Shown: positions 27,258 to 35,670 of the stretch, piece after piece
Numbering within the stretch: the first letter of the stretch is position 1
Layout: every line of letters starts with the position of its first letter
Assembly: GCA_964194555.1 (NCBI GenBank)
Contig: CAXMMT010000031.1
Coordinates: 1 to 64,000 of the forward strand
Source: SZUA-217 sp964194555
Lineage (GTDB): Bacteria; Actinomycetota; Acidimicrobiia; Spongiisociales; ZC4RG35
Direction: 5' to 3'
DNA: 64,000 nt
Notes under the pieces: model-generated
Databases searched by the model: none
Seen by the model: the letters and a program-made list of their open reading frames with translations, nothing else
Told to the model about the DNA's origin: nothing
Position numbers and translations under genes: made by a program

Positions 27258-28259
27258 ATGGATCCAATGCTGCGGCGGACCCGCGAGGATCGCGAGCGTC
27301 TAGAGCACGAGCTACTCGCTCCGGCGGCAACCAAAGCCGACCAGACCAAAGGTCGGGAGGAGCACGAGGATGCGGACGAGTTTCGGACGGCCTACGAGCG
27401 AGACCGGGATCGAATCGTTCATGCCAAGGCGTTCCGGCGTCTCAAGCACAAGACTCAGGTCTTCCTCAACCCCGATGGGGATCACTTCGTCACCCGAATG
27501 ACCCACACCATTCAGGTGACCCAGGTGGGACGGGCCATGGCGAGTGCGCTGGGGTTGAACGAGGACCTGACCGAGGCCATATGCCTGGCCCACGATGTGG
27601 GTCACTCGCCGTTCGGTCACACCGGGGAGGATGCCCTGACTCCCTTCGTCGATGGCGAATGGCTGCATGCGATACACGGTGTCCGCACCTTGTCGCTGCT
27701 CGAACCACTGAACCTCACCGATGAGGTTCTGGACGGAGTGAGAGCACACACCTGGAAGATCGACCCGCCACCGGAAACGCCCGAAGGCCTGCTGTGCCGG
27801 TACGCCGACCGCATCGCCTACCTGACTCATGACGTATCCGACGCCCTCCGTGCCGGGGTGATCGAATACCACGAGATCCCTACGGCCACCCTGACCACGT
27901 TCGGCGCCACCTCGAGGGAGTGGATAAGCGCCATGGCAACGTCGGTGATCGAGACCAGTCACCGGTTGGGACGTGTCGAGATGGAACCCCGTCATCTCGA
28001 GGTCATGGGCCAGCTTCGGGACTTCATGTTCGAGCGTGTCTATCTGAGCAGAGAGGTCGAGGCTCAGAAAGAGAAGGCGATTCTGATCATTCAGGATCTT
28101 GTCCGGTACTACTCGGAGAACGCACAAGAGGTCCCCGACTCATATACGGTGCCGGGCGCCGAACCACTCACCCGGGCCGTCGACTATGTGGCAGGCATGA
28201 CCGATCGTTTCGCCGTGAACACCCACGACCGCCTCTATCGCCCCACCCTGCTCGACTAA
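27258..28259 (+). CDS. dgt: dGTPase-like HD-domain triphosphohydrolase
   Basis: A 333-residue protein of the deoxyguanosinetriphosphate triphosphohydrolase-like family. HD-superfamily metal ligands are in TRMTHTIQV (first His) and CLAHDVGHSPFGHTGE (His-Asp pair), with a late Asp in LTHDVSDAL. It hydrolyses dNTPs to nucleosides and triphosphate. The ATG at 27258 is preferred; an in-frame TTG nine bases earlier is an alternative. A long hairpin follows the stop. Confidence 0.9.
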   Translation: MDPMLRRTREDRERLEHELLAPAATKADQTKGREEHEDADEFRTAYERDRDRIVHAKAFRRLKHKTQVFLNPDGDHFVTRMTHTIQVTQVGRAMASALGLNEDLTEAICLAHDVGHSPFGHTGEDALTPFVDGEWLHAIHGVRTLSLLEPLNLTDEVLDGVRAHTWKIDPPPETPEGLLCRYADRIAYLTHDVSDALRAGVIEYHEIPTATLTTFGATSREWISAMATSVIETSHRLGRVEMEPRHLEVMGQLRDFMFERVYLSREVEAQKEKAILIIQDLVRYYSENAQEVPDSYTVPGAEPLTRAVDYVAGMTDRFAVNTHDRLYRPTLLD

Positions 28260-28264
28260 ACCGT

Positions 28265-28312
28265 TTACCTGAGGTAGTTAGGCCCATATCCGGGCTTAAC
28301 TACCTCAGGTAA
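28265..28312. terminator. 21-bp hairpin between convergent dGTPase and signal peptidase genes
   Basis: The arms 28265-28285 and 28292-28312 pair over 21 bp with one mismatch and a 6-base loop. It lies 5 bp after the dGTPase stop, and its right arm covers the stop codon of the signal peptidase gene on the other strand. A bidirectional terminator is the likely role; there is no long T-run. Confidence 0.65.
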
Positions 28313-28893
28313 CGAGACAGGTGACGACCGCGCCGTCGCCGGAACGACTTTCCATCTTGGGGGTCCGGCCACAACAGGAGACCCGCGGCGAGACCCCCCA
28401 AGGCTGCGATGAGCAACCACGACCTCATGACCGCGAGAACGCGACCGCCCACAGGGATCCAGAGCTTGGCCACTCCCAACACATCAGAATTGGCCAGCTT
28501 CCAGTTGTCGGGGCTAATGCTGTTGTCACCTTGGGTTACCCACCCCGTTCCATCTCCGCCGATCACTCTGTGGATTATCGGATTTCCAGCCCCTGTCTGC
28601 CCTTCGGGAACTCGGAAAAGAATCACGTCACCAAGATGCACGGGCTCTCGCCAGGTGACCACCGCATCACCCAGGGCGAACGTTGGCTCCATCGAGTTGC
28701 CGGCGACGATCACCATGCCAAATCGCCCGCCAAACGACGCGGGCCAAAGGACCAGAAGAAGACAGACGACAAGCATCGACTGAAAGAAGGCCACCGGGTC
28801 GAGTCTCTGTGTGACCCGACCCGCCACACTCCCTGGATCAATGTGACGTCCGGGAGAGGCTGTGCGACTGCGGGGAAGCGTCAGGCTGGTCAT
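28300..28893 (-). CDS. signal peptidase I, archaeal/ER (SipW-like) type
   Basis: About 197 residues. There is a membrane segment at ~39-55, then the catalytic Ser in VAGNSMEPTF (about residue 67), and a His in NPIIHRVIG (about 108) where bacterial LepB enzymes carry Lys; Ser-His is the mark of the ER/archaeal/SipW type. GDNSISPD follows, and a second membrane segment lies near the C-terminus (MRSWLLIAALGGLAAG). The ATG at 28893 overlaps the stop of the small gene 5' to it as ATGA. A dedicated substrate set is likely, since LepB would handle general secretion. Confidence 0.85.
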   Translation of the reverse strand: MTSLTLPRSRTASPGRHIDPGSVAGRVTQRLDPVAFFQSMLVVCLLLVLWPASFGGRFGMVIVAGNSMEPTFALGDAVVTWREPVHLGDVILFRVPEGQTGAGNPIIHRVIGGDGTGWVTQGDNSISPDNWKLANSDVLGVAKLWIPVGGRVLAVMRSWLLIAALGGLAAGLLLWPDPQDGKSFRRRRGRHLSRYLR

Positions 28894-29132
28894 GGCACCA
28901 ACCCCTCCACCTGGAACCAGGCCCACCGGCTACGCCGGTCGAAGTCGGATTCCATGCCGAACCGTGTGTTGGAGCCGAAAGCGTTCAGTTCCCCTGCCGA
29001 CATCGTGTGTGTCGCGACAAACGTTCCGTTGGCGTAGATGTTGATGCTGGGCTTGTAGCCGAGCCAGCACCGGTCTGACCGCTCTTTGCGGATGCCGTTA
29101 CGTGGCCTGGGGACACGTTTCTGCACACGCAT
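28890..29132 (-). CDS. small unrecognised protein coupled to the signal peptidase
   Basis: An 80-residue protein of no recognised family. It is basic at the N-terminus (VPRPRNGIRKERSD) and then strand-rich with aromatic residues (CWLGYKPSINIYANGTFVA, and a late SRWAWFQVEG). It has no signal peptide or membrane helix. Its stop overlaps the signal peptidase ATG as ATGA, which is strong evidence that it is translated. A GGAGAGG lies about 12 bases before its ATG. It could be a chaperone, adaptor or inhibitor for the peptidase (speculative). Confidence 0.7.
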   Translation of the reverse strand: MRVQKRVPRPRNGIRKERSDRCWLGYKPSINIYANGTFVATHTMSAGELNAFGSNTRFGMESDFDRRSRWAWFQVEGLVP

Positions 29133-29156
29133 TATCGAGGTAGCCTCTCCGGTCCC

Positions 29157-30044
29157 GTGCTCTCGATCCGTGACCTTCACAAAAGCTTTGGCAGCATCGT
29201 CGCGCTCGATGGCTGTGGGTTCGACGTTCCCCGGGGTCGAATGCTCGGATTCCTCGGACCCAACGGCGCCGGCAAGACCACGACGATGCGGGCCCTTTTT
29301 GGGCTGGTTCGACCCGACTCCGGCACGACCAAATGGGACGACAAGCCGATAGGCCATCGCGAGCGACTCCGATTTGGGTACATGCCCGAGGAGCGTGGCC
29401 TCTACCCGAAGATGAAGGCCCATGACCAACTTTCCTACCTCGGTCGACTACACGGTCAGACCAAGGCCAAGGCATCCGAGGCCGCTGATTACTGGCTGAA
29501 TCGGCTCGGGCTGACGGAGCGGAGTACCGACCCGATCGAAGCCCTTTCACACGGCAACCAGCAGCGAGTACAACTGGCGGCGGCTCTGGTTCACGACCCT
29601 GACCTTTTGGTACTTGACGAACCGTTCGCCGGGCTCGATCCCATCGCGGTCGAGACAATGTCGGACGCGCTGCGTGAACAGGCGGCGAATGGCAAAGCGG
29701 TCGTCTTCAGCTCTCACCAACTCGACCTGGTCGAAGATCTTTGTGAAGACGTGGTGATAATCAACGAAGGCCGCGTGGTGGTCGAGGGTCGTGTAACCAG
29801 CCTGAAGGACGCCTCGCCGATTCGACACCTGGAACTCGAGGTTGACGGGGACGCGGATACGCTGCTCAAAACCCTGAGCGGTGTCCGCAGCACAGAGTTC
29901 GACGGAACACGCCACACCGTTCTCATTGATGCCGACAGCGACCTCCGGGGTTTCCTCGCGCGCGCTCAGGACGCCGGCCGACTCCGGCATTTCTCCTACA
30001 CGACTCCATCTCTCACCGACCTCTTCCGGGAGGCAGTGCGATGA
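29157..30044 (+). CDS. ABC transporter ATP-binding protein (NatA-like)
   Basis: A 295-residue protein. Walker A is GPNGAGKTTT, the signature is ALSHGNQQRVQLAAAL, Walker B is LLVLDEPFAGLD, and the H-loop His is in SSHQLD. The region after ~215 is the extra C-terminal domain of NatA/YhaQ-type exporters. The GTG start is divergent from the small signal peptidase partner by 24 bp. It is coupled to its permease by ATGA. The substrate could be sodium, a peptide or a lipid. Confidence 0.9.
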   Translation: MLSIRDLHKSFGSIVALDGCGFDVPRGRMLGFLGPNGAGKTTTMRALFGLVRPDSGTTKWDDKPIGHRERLRFGYMPEERGLYPKMKAHDQLSYLGRLHGQTKAKASEAADYWLNRLGLTERSTDPIEALSHGNQQRVQLAAALVHDPDLLVLDEPFAGLDPIAVETMSDALREQAANGKAVVFSSHQLDLVEDLCEDVVIINEGRVVVEGRVTSLKDASPIRHLELEVDGDADTLLKTLSGVRSTEFDGTRHTVLIDADSDLRGFLARAQDAGRLRHFSYTTPSLTDLFREAVR

Positions 30045-31252
30045 CTCCACTTGGAGCCATGTGGGAGATTGCTCGCCGTGAGATCCGAGAGCGAGGGAAG
30101 TCGAAGGCCTATCTCCTGACAAGTCTCATCACGCTGTTGCTCGTCATCGGGATCATCGTTATTCCCACCTTCATCGGCGGTGGGTCCGACGAGCACACGG
30201 TTGGCTCCCTTGGTGATGGCAACACCGAGATTGTCGAAGCCGCAGAGCAAATCGGCAACGGTGGGGTTGAGTCAGGAGAGGACCCGAACGTTGTCATCGA
30301 GATTGTGGAATTCGAAGATCGAGAAACTGCCGATGCGGCTCTGGAGTCAGGCGAAATAGACGTGCTCCTGGTGGATGGTGAGGAGATGGTCACCGCGGGA
30401 GGGACCGGATTCTTTGGGTCGTCATTGGCTCGTTTACTCCAGAGAGGAGCTGCCACGGTCGAGCTGGAGCGGCTCGTCGCCGAGAGTGGGGCCGCCGCAA
30501 CTGAGGTGATCGATGTCATGACTTCCGATCCACTCGAGCTATCAAGTCTTTCAGGCGAAGACCCCTCTGATGAGACCGGAACGATCATCGCCTACGTTGG
30601 GCTCATGTTGCTCTACATAGCGATTCTTCTCTATGGGACTTGGATCCTCACAGGAGTTACCGAAGAGAAGACCAACCGCGTGGTCGAAGTGCTTCTGTCG
30701 AGTGTTCGCCCCTGGCAGCTTCTCGGCGGAAAGATCATGGGTATCGGGCTCTTGGGGCTCGGTCAGTTCGGGCTGACGATCGTGGTAGCGGCGGTCGCGA
30801 TTCAGATTACAGGGGCCTTCGACTTGCCGGAGTTGCCAACTGAGGGGATCGTCAATCTCGTCGTCTGGTTCGTCCTTGGGTTCTTGCTCTACGCGGTGAT
30901 CTTCGGAGCCGCCGGTTCCCTGGCCAGCCGGATGGAGGATGCCCAGACCGCGGCTTTGCCGGTGACAGCCCTCGCCGTCATCGGGTTTTTTGTCTCAATC
31001 ACATCACTCGACAACCCCGACGGTCTACTCGCCACCGTTGGCACATTCGTACCCCTGACCGCCGCGTTCGTGGTGCCAGTGCGCGCAGCACTCGGAGCCA
31101 TCGAGGTGTGGGAGTACGTTCTGGCGGTATTGATCACTGTCGGCACGATCGTGGTGATGGTCTTCGTCGCCGGACGCGTCTACGCGGGAGGCATTCTCCA
31201 ATTCGGTGGGAAGATCAAGATCCGCGATGCTTGGAGGTCCGCCGGTCAATAG
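30041..31252 (+). CDS. ABC-2 type permease (NatB-like)
   Basis: A 403-residue protein. It has one N-terminal membrane segment (~23-42), a large extracytoplasmic region (~43-185), then five membrane segments, which is the NatB/YhaP layout. The motif EEKTNRVVEVLLSSVRPWQLLGGK (about residues 207-230) is the conserved loop of this family. It forms an exporter with the ATPase encoded upstream (ATGA overlap). Confidence 0.9.
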   Translation: MTPLGAMWEIARREIRERGKSKAYLLTSLITLLLVIGIIVIPTFIGGGSDEHTVGSLGDGNTEIVEAAEQIGNGGVESGEDPNVVIEIVEFEDRETADAALESGEIDVLLVDGEEMVTAGGTGFFGSSLARLLQRGAATVELERLVAESGAAATEVIDVMTSDPLELSSLSGEDPSDETGTIIAYVGLMLLYIAILLYGTWILTGVTEEKTNRVVEVLLSSVRPWQLLGGKIMGIGLLGLGQFGLTIVVAAVAIQITGAFDLPELPTEGIVNLVVWFVLGFLLYAVIFGAAGSLASRMEDAQTAALPVTALAVIGFFVSITSLDNPDGLLATVGTFVPLTAAFVVPVRAALGAIEVWEYVLAVLITVGTIVVMVFVAGRVYAGGILQFGGKIKIRDAWRSAGQ

Positions 31253-31278
31253 GTTCATGCACGGATAATCTCCACACC

Positions 31279-32088
31279 ATGGGTTACCAACACCTCGAGA
31301 TAGAAACCAAAGGGCACGTTGCGACGCTCTGGCTAAACCGTCCCGAGAAACGCAATGCCTTCTCCGAGGACATGTGGGTTGACATTCCAAAGGCGATGAA
31401 CGACCTCGAAGTCGACGATTCGATCAGAGTGATCGTTGTCGCCGGTCGTGGCACGACGTTCTGTGTGGGGATCGACATCAACATGCTGGCCGGCCTTCAA
31501 CCGACTGGCGACTCCCAGGCCGACTCCAACCTGAAGCTCTACGACACGATCCGCCGACTCCAGAAGACAAACAGCGTCTTCGCCCACTCTTCCAAACCGG
31601 TGATCGCAGCGGTGCATGGCTATTGCCTCGGTCAGGGGATCAACCTGATTTCGGCATGTGACATCAGACTCGCCTCGTCCGACGCACAGTTCTCAGTAAG
31701 GGAAACCCGGCTGGGCATCGTCGCCGACGTTGGGGCGTTACAACGTCTCCCCGGAATCATCGGTGCCGGCCATCTCGCCGAGCTTGCTTTCACGGGGAAG
31801 GACATCGATGCCGCCAGAGCCAAAGACATCGGCCTGCTCAACGACATCTACTCCGACCAGGACGCTCTCATGAGAGCTACCTACGAGCTGGCCGCAGAGA
31901 TCGCCGCCAACTCACCCCTGACGGTTTCGGGAGTCAAGAAGATCCTCGCCGCCAACGACGGACGAACTGTTGACGAAGCTCTCGACTATGTGGCTCAATG
32001 GAACTCGTCGTTCCTGATGTCGAACGACTTGATGGAGGCAATCAGCGCCTTCATGGAGAAGCGAGAGCCGGACTTCAAAGGCAACTGA
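31279..32088 (+). CDS. enoyl-CoA hydratase/isomerase family, dienoyl-CoA isomerase-like
   Basis: A 269-residue crotonase. The oxyanion segments are FCVGIDINML and HGYCLGQGINL. The catalytic region reads ETRLGIVADVGALQRLPG, which matches the DxG/ADVG pattern of delta3,5-delta2,4-dienoyl-CoA isomerases better than the two Glu of hydratases. It would act in beta-oxidation of unsaturated fatty acids. The ATG at 31279 opens on the first strand; a longer ORF would run back into the permease gene. Confidence 0.85.
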   Translation: MGYQHLEIETKGHVATLWLNRPEKRNAFSEDMWVDIPKAMNDLEVDDSIRVIVVAGRGTTFCVGIDINMLAGLQPTGDSQADSNLKLYDTIRRLQKTNSVFAHSSKPVIAAVHGYCLGQGINLISACDIRLASSDAQFSVRETRLGIVADVGALQRLPGIIGAGHLAELAFTGKDIDAARAKDIGLLNDIYSDQDALMRATYELAAEIAANSPLTVSGVKKILAANDGRTVDEALDYVAQWNSSFLMSNDLMEAISAFMEKREPDFKGN

Positions 32089-32099
32089 AGAAGGGGAAC

Positions 32100-32134
32100 A
32101 CCGTCGGGACCTCCCCCTCCCTATCCCCGACGGT
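32100..32134. terminator. hairpin between convergent crotonase and DUF1990-like genes
   Basis: The arms ACCGTCGGG (32100-32108) and its complement (32126-32134) enclose a 17-base C-rich loop. It lies 12 bases after the crotonase stop and overlaps the end of the opposing gene. Confidence 0.5.
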
Positions 32135-32807
32135 CCTGACGCAGGAGTGTCCGCACCGCAGAGTTCTTCCACAGGTTTCCGAACTGCGACCACTGCCGAC
32201 GCTTGTCGATAAGGCTGGCCGTCATCGAGACGGGCTCACTGCTTCCGAAGTGGCCACTCAGTTCTGTCAGTGTGTGCTTCCAGATCTTGTCTTCGAGACG
32301 ACTGGTGTAGATCCTGAAGCTGGCCTCGTAGAGAGGATCGTTGGCCCGGACCAGCAGGTGGATGCGAGTCACCGTCTCCCCGTCGTCATCCTCGTAGGCG
32401 CTGAAGGTGATGATGGCCGCCCAGGGGTGTCCTTCGGGCGTCATGTATGACCAGGAACGCTCATCCGCATAGATGACACGAACCCCGGTGGAGATTTTGG
32501 CTGGGCCAACGCCGCCACCGATGATGGCGATCTCACCCGGTGCAATGCCCCCCGCTGGTGCGTAGAACTTGTTTGACGGATACCAGAAGTCGCCGAAGTG
32601 CTCCTTCCAGGTGGCGATCACTTTCTCCGGGGTGGGACCCGGAATCGAAACTTCATAGGTCTTCTGCCATAGCTGACCGAACCCCTGGAGAGGTCCGGTG
32701 GGCTTGCGGCCTTCGACGTTGCCTGTGACGGCACCTTCGGCGACCTCACCTACTTTGAATTCGTCAATCGGCTTCGCCCAATTCTCGGCATCTCTTGGTT
32801 CAGACAT
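32121..32807 (-). CDS. uncharacterised protein, possibly DUF1990/SRPBCC-like
   Basis: About 228 residues, no signal peptide or membrane segment. The central part (GEIAIIGGGVGPAKISTGVRV, ~105-125, then GHPWAAIITFSAYEDD) has the look of a lipid-binding helix-grip fold and weakly resembles DUF1990; this is not a firm assignment. The ATG at 32807 follows a GGGAG site. It is divergent from an FAD oxidoreductase, and both promoters carry the CGTAACG element described at 32829-32885, suggesting shared control. Confidence 0.6.
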   Translation of the reverse strand: MSEPRDAENWAKPIDEFKVGEVAEGAVTGNVEGRKPTGPLQGFGQLWQKTYEVSIPGPTPEKVIATWKEHFGDFWYPSNKFYAPAGGIAPGEIAIIGGGVGPAKISTGVRVIYADERSWSYMTPEGHPWAAIITFSAYEDDDGETVTRIHLLVRANDPLYEASFRIYTSRLEDKIWKHTLTELSGHFGSSEPVSMTASLIDKRRQWSQFGNLWKNSAVRTLLRQDRRG

Positions 32808-32828
32808 CACTTCTCCCTTCACGCCAAG

Positions 32829-32860
32829 TTCTACGGGATTGCCGTTCCGCAACCGTTACG
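32829..32860 (-). promoter_or_regulatory. SARP-type direct-repeat promoter of the DUF1990-like gene
   Basis: Read in gene orientation: CGTAACG (32854-32860), GTTG, CGGAACG (32843-32849), eight bases, then GTAGAA (32829-32834), and the ATG 21 bases later. The two heptamers are 11 bp apart. Both heptamers, both spacings and the hexamer are the same as in the PP2C promoter at 37273-37304. Confidence 0.65.
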
Positions 32861-32867
32861 AAGTCCG

Positions 32868-32885
32868 GTTAACCGTGTCGTAACG
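32868..32885 (+). promoter_or_regulatory. CGTAACG element upstream of the FAD oxidoreductase
   Basis: GTTAACC (32868-32874), four bases, CGTAACG (32879-32885), in gene orientation 26 bp before the GTG. Only the second heptamer matches the consensus fully, and there is no clear GTAGAA-like hexamer downstream, so this is the weakest member of the set. With the divergent copy it brackets a GGTTAACC palindrome. Confidence 0.45.
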
Positions 32886-32910
32886 CCAAATACGCCACAA
32901 TCGGTTCTGA

Positions 32911-34299
32911 GTGAGCGATTTCGATACGACAATTGTCGGAGCCGGCCCCAACGGCCTGGCCGCCGCCGTGGAGATGGCCCGTGCTGGAAGGAAAGTGCTC
33001 CTGATCGAAGGAGCCGACGAGATAGGGGGAGGCACTAGGACCGAAGAGTTGACCCTTCCTGGGTTCCTACATGACGTCTGCTCGGCAGTGCACCCGGCCG
33101 GTGTCGCTTCGCCGTTCTTCAAAGAACTTGGGTTGGATGTCGAATGGATACAGCCACCGACCCCGTTCAGCCACCCTCTCGACGGTGGCAGGTCGGTGGC
33201 TCTTCACCGCTCCGTCGGGGAGACTGCCGGTCAGTTGGGTGTCGACGAGTCCGCCTATGCCGGTTTGATGGAGCCCATGGTGAAAGGCATCGATGAGCTC
33301 ATCGAAGATGTCCTCGCACCAGTAACAATCAACCCCAAACACAAGACCAAGTTCGCCCGGGTCGCCGCCATCGGCAGCCTGTCGGCATCCCTGTTGGTGA
33401 AGCGATTCAAGACCGAGGGGGCCAGAGCATTGATCGCCGGTCTGGCGGCTCACTCCATAGCACCATTCAATGCGCCGGCTACGTCCGCCGTGGGGATAAT
33501 GCTCGGTGCGATTGGCCACCATTACGGCTGGCCATTGGCGAAAGGCGGTTCGATGAGCATCGCCATGGCCCTGGCAGATCGACTGGACGAACTCGGCGGC
33601 GTCATCGAGACGGGGCGATGGGTGGACGACATCCGCGAGTTGCCTGGTGAGGCTGTTCTTCTCGACGTGATGCCTCCCGCGGCCTACCGGATCGCCAAGG
33701 ATCGGCTCTCCCCATCGAGTCTGCGACGGCTCCCCAGGTGGAAGCCGGGACCGGGAGTCTTCAAAGTGGATTGGGCGCTGAGCGAGCCAATCCCCTGGGC
33801 CGACCCGTTGAGCGGCCAGGCGGCCACGGTCCATGTGGGTGGCTCCTATGAGGAAGTGGAGGCCGCCGAAAGCGCCGTGTTCAAGGGAGAACACCCGGAT
33901 CGGCCCTTCGTGCTGATGGCACAACAATCTCAGTTTGATGAAACCCGTGCCCCCGACGGGAAGCACACCGCGTGGGGCTATTGCCATGTGCCCAACGGCT
34001 CGGACGTGGACATGACCGAGAACATCGAGAAACAGATCGAGCGTTTTGCGCCCGGTTTCAGGGATGTCATCCTGGAACGGTCCACCCGGAACGCAGCTCA
34101 GTATCAGACCTACAACCCCAACTACGTAGGCGGGGACATCGGTGGGGGCGGGTTCGGGCTGAAGAAGATCATGCAGATGGGCGCCAAACGCCCGTATCAA
34201 CTGGGCGGCGGGGTTTATCTGTGCTCATCTGCCACCCCGCCAGGCGCAGGCGTTCACGGCATGTGCGGCTATTACGCGGCGAGAGCGGCTCTAACCTGA
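32911..34299 (+). CDS. NAD(P)/FAD-dependent oxidoreductase, phytoene desaturase-like
   Basis: A 462-residue protein. The FAD-binding dinucleotide motif TIVGAGPNGLAAAVEMARAG starts at residue 6, followed by LLIEGADEIGGGTRTEE, the extended CrtI/phytoene dehydrogenase-type signature. The C-terminal part has GGDIGGGGFGLKK and a closing CSSATPPGAGVHGMCGYYAA, typical of the CrtI-like subgroup common in actinobacteria. The substrate (carotenoid or other lipid) cannot be told. No other carotenoid gene lies nearby. Starts GTG; shares a divergent promoter region with the DUF1990-like gene. Confidence 0.88.
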   Translation: MSDFDTTIVGAGPNGLAAAVEMARAGRKVLLIEGADEIGGGTRTEELTLPGFLHDVCSAVHPAGVASPFFKELGLDVEWIQPPTPFSHPLDGGRSVALHRSVGETAGQLGVDESAYAGLMEPMVKGIDELIEDVLAPVTINPKHKTKFARVAAIGSLSASLLVKRFKTEGARALIAGLAAHSIAPFNAPATSAVGIMLGAIGHHYGWPLAKGGSMSIAMALADRLDELGGVIETGRWVDDIRELPGEAVLLDVMPPAAYRIAKDRLSPSSLRRLPRWKPGPGVFKVDWALSEPIPWADPLSGQAATVHVGGSYEEVEAAESAVFKGEHPDRPFVLMAQQSQFDETRAPDGKHTAWGYCHVPNGSDVDMTENIEKQIERFAPGFRDVILERSTRNAAQYQTYNPNYVGGDIGGGGFGLKKIMQMGAKRPYQLGGGVYLCSSATPPGAGVHGMCGYYAARAALT

Positions 34300-34303
34300 A
34301 AAG

Positions 34304-34336
34304 GGGTATATACGATACCCACTCTTGGGTATATAC
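34304..34336 (+). promoter_or_regulatory. vapBC operator: repeated GGGTATATAC
   Basis: GGGTATATAC occurs at 34304-34313 and again at 34327-34336, 23 bp apart start to start. GATACCC at 34314-34320 forms a partial inverted partner. The repeats end 7 bases before the antitoxin ATG and overlap the expected promoter, as for an autorepressing toxin-antitoxin complex. Confidence 0.65.
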
Positions 34337-34343
34337 TTCCATC

Positions 34344-34574
34344 ATGACCAAGCGTCTGATAGAAATAGATGACGAGTTGCTCGACATGGCCAGAGAACTG
34401 GCCGACGCCGAAACCATCAAAGGAACCGTGGAAGAAGCCTTGAGAAGGCTCGTCAGAATCGAATCAACCAAACTACATATCGAGGAGCTCGCTGAATCAC
34501 TCGAGCCAAACGCCGTTGAGCTCCTCGAGGAATCCAGACGCGTCAACCCGCCGCCCGGTGGCTTTCCTGATTGA
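34344..34574 (+). CDS. vapB: VapB-type antitoxin
   Basis: A 76-residue protein. The N-terminus (KRLIEIDDELLDMARELA) is the ribbon-helix-helix pattern of VapB antitoxins, and the C-terminal half is acidic and helical for wrapping the toxin. It neutralises VapC and, with it, represses its own promoter through the GGGTATATAC repeats upstream. It overlaps the toxin gene by 17 bases. Confidence 0.88.
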   Translation: MTKRLIEIDDELLDMARELADAETIKGTVEEALRRLVRIESTKLHIEELAESLEPNAVELLEESRRVNPPPGGFPD

Positions 34575-34965
34575 CACGTCGGTCTGGGGGCGAGACAACC
34601 AGCCGGCTATTCAGGAGCGACTGCAAGAGTTGAATCGCGCGCAGAGCATCTGGACATGTCGGGCGGTTGATTTAGAGACTGTGTATAGCGCTCGAGCGAG
34701 AGATGCGGCGGCCCATGTTTATCGTCGGAGACTCATGCTCGACGTCCCTATCACCACGGCGATCATGGATCGCTCCCTCGACGTTACAGCCGAAATGGCT
34801 TCTGCTGGGCTCCACCGCCACGCCAAGCCAATGGACCTCATCATCGCGGCTGCAGCGGAGGCCGAGGATCTCACCGTCCTCCACTACGACCGGGATTTCG
34901 ATCACATCGCCTCAGTCACCGGCCAACCAACCGAGTGGGTGGCCCCTCCCGGGAGCCTGGGCTAG
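34558..34965 (+). CDS. vapC: VapC-type PIN-domain toxin
   Basis: A 135-residue PIN ribonuclease. Acidic active-site residues are in LIDTSVW (Asp), DLETVYSAR (Glu), KPMDLIIAAAAE (Asp) and YDRDFDHIA (Asp). It cleaves RNA when freed from VapB. The GTG at 34558 is chosen because it places the first catalytic Asp at the usual position near the N-terminus; it overlaps the antitoxin reading frame. Confidence 0.88.
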   Translation: MAFLIDTSVWGRDNQPAIQERLQELNRAQSIWTCRAVDLETVYSARARDAAAHVYRRRLMLDVPITTAIMDRSLDVTAEMASAGLHRHAKPMDLIIAAAAEAEDLTVLHYDRDFDHIASVTGQPTEWVAPPGSLG

Positions 34966-34972
34966 ACCAGCC

Positions 34973-35338
34973 CTAAGCCGCTGCAGCCGACTCCTCATCG
35001 TCGAAGATGACGATCGCCTCGTCGAGACGGGTGAGGGCAAAGATCTCCCGATAGTGCTCGGTGAGCCCGTACGCCCGCAGAGCGTGTCCGCTTCTTTGGG
35101 CCCGGATGAGAGTCGTCACCAGGAGGCCTATTCCTCCACTATTCATGTACTCCAGTCCGGTGAAGTTGAGGATGACGGCCTTCGCTCCCTCCCCGGCGGC
35201 CTCGTGGGCCGTAGTGATTTCTTTCTCGGAGAATGAGGTGATCTCTCCTTCGATGTCGATTACCCGTACTCCGTCTCCGATGTCTCTTACATTCATGGTC
35301 AGATTTGTCGTAGGCACAGATCCCTCTCCTTGTCTCAT
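34973..35338 (-). CDS. STAS-domain anti-anti-sigma factor (second copy)
   Basis: A 121-residue protein. The predicted phosphoserine site is in LEYMNSGGIGLLV, and the core strand is AVILNFTG. The C-terminal YGLTEHYREIFALTRL is nearly the same as in the STAS protein encoded upstream, so the two are tandem duplicates. The ATG at 35338 overlaps the previous stop (ATGA). A GTG seven codons later has a better-placed AGGAGAGG and is an alternative. It ends with an acidic/alanine tail. Confidence 0.9.
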   Translation of the reverse strand: MRQGEGSVPTTNLTMNVRDIGDGVRVIDIEGEITSFSEKEITTAHEAAGEGAKAVILNFTGLEYMNSGGIGLLVTTLIRAQRSGHALRAYGLTEHYREIFALTRLDEAIVIFDDEESAAAA

Positions 35339-35670
35339 TTCCCCAGATTGGCGTCTTCGTAGATATGCATGAAGTCGGACAAGCGGGTGATCTGAAAGAC
35401 CTCCCGATAATGCTCGGTCAGACCGTAGGCACCGACCTCTCGTGCTTCGGCCCGGGCCATTGCCAGAATCCCGACGATGACTGCGATGCCGGTCGAATTG
35501 ATGTACTCGACGGCTCCAAAGTCGAGAAGAATCTCGCCAGGTGTAGCCAAGGCCTTCTCGTAGGCCTCCTCCATCCCACCTTTCGCGGCACGATTGACGA
35601 CCCCGCTCAACTCAATGACAGAGCCTTTGTCTGTGGACGTCACTGTTGCCTTAAACCCGTCCTCTGGCAT
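35335..35670 (-). CDS. STAS-domain anti-anti-sigma factor (first copy)
   Basis: A 111-residue STAS protein. The phosphorylatable Ser is in VEYINSTGIAVIVG, following ILLDFG. When dephosphorylated by the PP2C phosphatase, such proteins bind the anti-sigma kinase and free a sigma factor. Its ATG overlaps the stop of the PP2C gene by one base (TAATG). It shares the YGLTEHYRE segment with its downstream paralogue. Confidence 0.92.
   Translation of the reverse strand: MPEDGFKATVTSTDKGSVIELSGVVNRAAKGGMEEAYEKALATPGEILLDFGAVEYINSTGIAVIVGILAMARAEAREVGAYGLTEHYREVFQITRLSDFMHIYEDANLGK

Noticed and set aside
27312..28127. A 271-codon minus-strand frame
   Set aside because: Antisense to the dGTPase gene; no motif and no ribosome site.
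28309..28315. GGTAACG as another member of the SARP-type set
   Set aside because: It is part of the hairpin after the dGTPase gene, not in a promoter position, and lacks a second heptamer.
33067..34200. A 377-codon minus-strand frame
   Set aside because: Antisense to the FAD oxidoreductase; low-complexity translation without family motifs.
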